A DNA stretch of 64,000 nt from Peromyscus leucopus (taxonomy: Eukaryota > Chordata > Mammalia > Rodentia > Cricetidae). The stretch lies in assembly GCF_004664715.2 (NCBI RefSeq), contig NC_051075.1:25972715-26036714 (forward strand), given 5' to 3'. Made by a program: the position numbers and the translations under genes. This document shows, piece by piece, positions 60,761 to 64,000 of this stretch. The notes under the pieces were generated by a model. That model saw only the letters and a list, made by a program, of their open reading frames with translations. It was not told where the DNA came from and did not search any database. How positions within the stretch are numbered: the stretch's first letter is position 1; the number at the start of each line of letters is the position of its first letter.

Positions 60761-63700
60761 CTGGCTATTTTACTCACTCACCAAACAGAATCAACTGCGA
60801 AGAACTTTGGTTCATCTCCTAAACTTCCAAACAAAATCTGACAAAAACCAGTCAATTGAAGGTGTGTATATTTCAGTACACATGATGAATAAAACATACG
60901 TTTACAAGAAAAAATGACTTTGGACCTCTACTTCTCTTGTGATATGGAATGAAATCCACTGTACAAGCTCCAGTTCACTTTTTTCATCTCCTTTCTGAAA
61001 GGCTTTGTGTAAACTGAACTGTTTTATGTACATTAATAGAGTGCATTATTCGATTTATGAATGTTTGTAATCAATAAGAATCTCTCAAACACGGCTCTGC
61101 AATTTCACGTAACAGCTTTGCTTAAAAGTGAGGTTTTTCTTACAGATTCTGTGTTTCTTTTCTAATTTGTAACATTTTTTAAGTAAACCTAAATCTGTGG
61201 TCAGACTCATTCACAGAAAAACACAAGAAAGTCATGTCCGCCTGTTTTTAAAAGGTAAGGACATGGCAGCTTATTTTGTTCCTAATCAAAAAACTTGGAA
61301 GGAGAGAGGAAAAATGTAAACAGGGTGCTCCATCACGCATACTTCCTTCTGTGAGGGGTTTGACTGCATACATTGTGACTGGATATGTTCACGGGCCCCA
61401 CTTGCTAAGGCAGCATCTTCTGAAATGGCTCTGTCAGGGAAACGTGATTTATGTTCCTCTTTCTCTTATCCATAGTCACCTTGTTATCCACCTAAATCTT
61501 CCTGACATGCGGTCTTCAGGTTACCTCTACCTTTATCAGTCTCCCAGAACCCAATCTCATTCCCTCTCTCACCTTTCTACAACAAGCCCCTTGCTGTCCC
61601 ATATGAAGAAGCCTCCTTTTTTTTAAAAAAAAAAAATACCCAAAAGACTAATAATGGCTTGTTTTGGGGGTTGGGAAATTATGTCACATATATTAAGCAT
61701 AGAATGCAATGTACATCTCATTAAGCTCATAAAAAGAAAATGAAATGGATTCGGAGAGCACATGAAAACTTTTTAAAAAAATCAGCTCCATTTAAAAACA
61801 CTTAATGAATGATCAGAAACTATGCACAATTTCAGTCCTTGAGAACTCTAAGAAATATGGACCTCTAGTGTATAGCTATTTCAGTTATCTTTTTCACATT
61901 CAGAACTCTCTCATGCCACACTTTCTAACCAGACCTTCTTCTCTATTCATTGTGCACACAGTGTAACCAAAGTCAACTTTAAAAAAAAAATCACCAGAGC
62001 TATGTGTAAATGCATTTTCTCACGTAGTCTACAGAAACGGGAATCTAATGTGCAATTTTCAAATGCGCCCTCCAAAGCGCTTACTGTGGTGGTTTCATAA
62101 ATACACCAGCATATGGTCAAGTTTGAAAACTGTTATTGGCAGCAGCTTTGAATTAATACATTAAATCATAATTTTCCACATGTCTAAACTGGTTTAGAGT
62201 TGAAAAAGGGACCAAAATGTATTCGAAACAACTGACTTATTTTTCATTGTTTACTTCTAAATTAAAAAGAACGAAATTACAAGGTCTTAGTGACATTTTC
62301 TCTGAGATTAAAAACGTGACTAAATTGGAGTGTAGGTTCAGATTCTTTTTTAAAACAATGGTAGAGTTATAAACCGAACCTCCTAAAAATAGGGGCCAAT
62401 GGTGAAAAGGACAATGTTTTAATTTTAAAGGGATGGCTAGTGTCCCTTTTACAGGTTTACAGATGCCAGAATCAAACAGAAAACAGTGATGTTCCCTGCA
62501 CTTTTAAATTGCCCTATAGAGTTAATAGCCTGGTTAGTTTTCTTTTAAGAAAATAAGTTGCAAAGTTACAAGCAAGTTGATTACACAATATCTTACCATG
62601 CAACATATCAAAACCAATGAATTTAATCACTCTGTGGTCTGGGTTGAATTCAACACTGAAATCTTTTTATTGAACACAACAACAAAGAATTTCAGACTTA
62701 CAGATGACCATCTTTGAAGTTGGATAGAGCCCTGACCATATTATGATGGTCTGATACTGGAAAGGGACAAAGTACAGAGTACAGTATTCCAACCAGGATT
62801 TGGGCTGATCTGAGAAACTCAAGGAAAGTGCTGTAAAGGAATTGCAGATATAGAATGACGGGATAGGTCATTTGATCTTGCTTCTGAGACGGAGTTTAAG
62901 GACCTCTGTTTCAGATTAAACAGCACCTCATCCCATTCCTTTTCCTTCGTAAGCACACAGATACTCCCGCAGAATCAAAGAAACAAATAAATTCGAAGTA
63001 ACAGAATAATGCAACTGCAACGTGGATGTTAGCACAGAGGCCTGGAAAGATCCTTGGAGCACCAATAATCTACACTTTAACCTAGAATACTGATGTGAAG
63101 TAACGTCAAACCAGTGGGGGACACACCAGGGTCTTGCCTGCAGAGCGTACAACCGGGAAGAGCCGCTGCCAACTATCCCATAATATCCCATAAAGCGGAG
63201 GAAAGACATTGTCTCTCAATTTTAGAAGTCTATTCCTTGCATTAGTTTAAATACACACCTTAAGAGTCCACATTTTATGGCTTTCCTTATTTTCAAATTA
63301 CACAAAATTGTGCTGAGAAAATATCGGCTGTGTATTAGACATTAAAAACAAAAATATTGCCGTAACAGCACTGGCTTTTAAAAATATCCAAGTAACTCCA
63401 TCAAAGAAATTCAAATACAGTTCATGAAATTTTGATATAAATCTTCAATGGTAAGTTCTAGCATTTAGATAAATGAGTTTATTTTATTGCTTAGCACTTT
63501 GATTGGGTTTTTTCTAGCAAGAATGTCTTTGTATATATTTAGTCAGTGCATGAGATTTTTATACTGTGTTTTCCTATGTTCTTTAGAATACATAAATTTT
63601 ATATAATTGTGCTTTTGTTCATAGAATACTTTCATTCTGTTCTTCAATAATAGTTAAAATGTTAACTACTAACAGTGAAAAATTCCCATTATTTCAAGAA

Positions 63701-64000
63701 ACTCATGAAAATAAGGAAACCTTTGAGAAAAGTGTGCAATAAGTGTTTGAAAATGCGTATTTTTAGAGGTTGCTTCCTACCTAACTACTATAATAAGTGA
63801 AAGTTTGCGTGAGAAGTGCAAGATGTTGAGAATCTCTCCACAGTTAAGTTTGCAGTATAGTTAGATAGGACAAGACAAAGGCACCTCGCGATACATGCAC
63901 ACACCAAGAGAGAAATGACTCCATCGTCCTCAGGAATAACCCTACAATAGCAAAACTAAGAAAATCTTGCACTTGATGCTTTGAAGCTATTTTAGCACCG
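60761..64000. other. long unique non-coding stretch
   Basis: Over 3 kb of AT-rich sequence with only short poly(A) runs (61622-61636, 61979-61990) and no recognised SINE, LINE or LTR. The 116-codon frame at 61276-61626 is not recognised. Confidence 0.45.

Overview
This window reads as non-coding DNA from a rodent, most likely a cricetid (hamster, vole or deer-mouse group). The best clue is the youngest SINEs. The B1 copies at 22221-22399, 30193-30354 and 54519-54697 carry the 3' half reading 'ggaaaggcgcaaagctacacag', which I associate with cricetid rather than mouse or rat B1. B2, B3, B4/RSINE1 and ID elements and the very dense dinucleotide arrays also fit a rodent. I found no protein-coding exon, rRNA, functional tRNA, CRISPR array, bacterial or plasmid feature. 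All open frames are short. The longest (up to about 170 codons) are translations of CA/GT/GA arrays or of SINEs and LINEs. The window therefore looks like intergenic or deep intronic sequence, and no gene pathway or operon can be described.

Layout. 0-5 kb: an LTR-like repeat, two oppositely oriented B4/RSINE1 copies whose AC tails have become microsatellites, and an L1 3' end. 5-13 kb: B1 copies, a minus-strand LTR-like element holding 46 AG units, an L2/MIR tail, and a three-copy tandem array (about 110-119 bp per unit) built around GT tracts. 13.5-15.7 kb: an ancient minus-strand L1 interrupted by a B2 and by an LTR-like repeat. 16-25 kb: mostly unique sequence with a 51-bp duplication, further LTR-like copies, a CACGTG plus three-CCAAT module, a close inverted B1 pair and a CA-rich array. 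25-35 kb: a B3, a young B1 with target duplication next to a GGT/GCG tract, an MIR, and long unique stretches, some resembling conserved non-coding elements. 35.8-38.8 kb: an L1 3' region, a LINE 3' end split into two opposite-facing halves (twin-priming inversion), and an L2 tail. 41.7-48.3 kb: the most repeat-dense part, with an L1 3' end, a solo IAP-like LTR with a perfect 6-bp target duplication inserted at the start of a B4 SINE, an L1 3' UTR, an ancient L1 carrying a 530-bp CACATA array, then polypurine, GT/GA and GATA/AAAT arrays. 48-64 kb: mainly unique DNA with a long L2, MIRs, a young B1, B3/ID copies, an AC array and a 570-bp segment unusually rich in CpG.

The most informative features are records of retrotransposition: the solo LTR nested in a B4, the 5'-inverted LINE, three B1s with target duplications, and layered insertions in the ancient L1. 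No new multi-gene biological system is visible. Family names come from recognising consensus-like sequence by eye, so boundaries are approximate unless a target duplication is stated.
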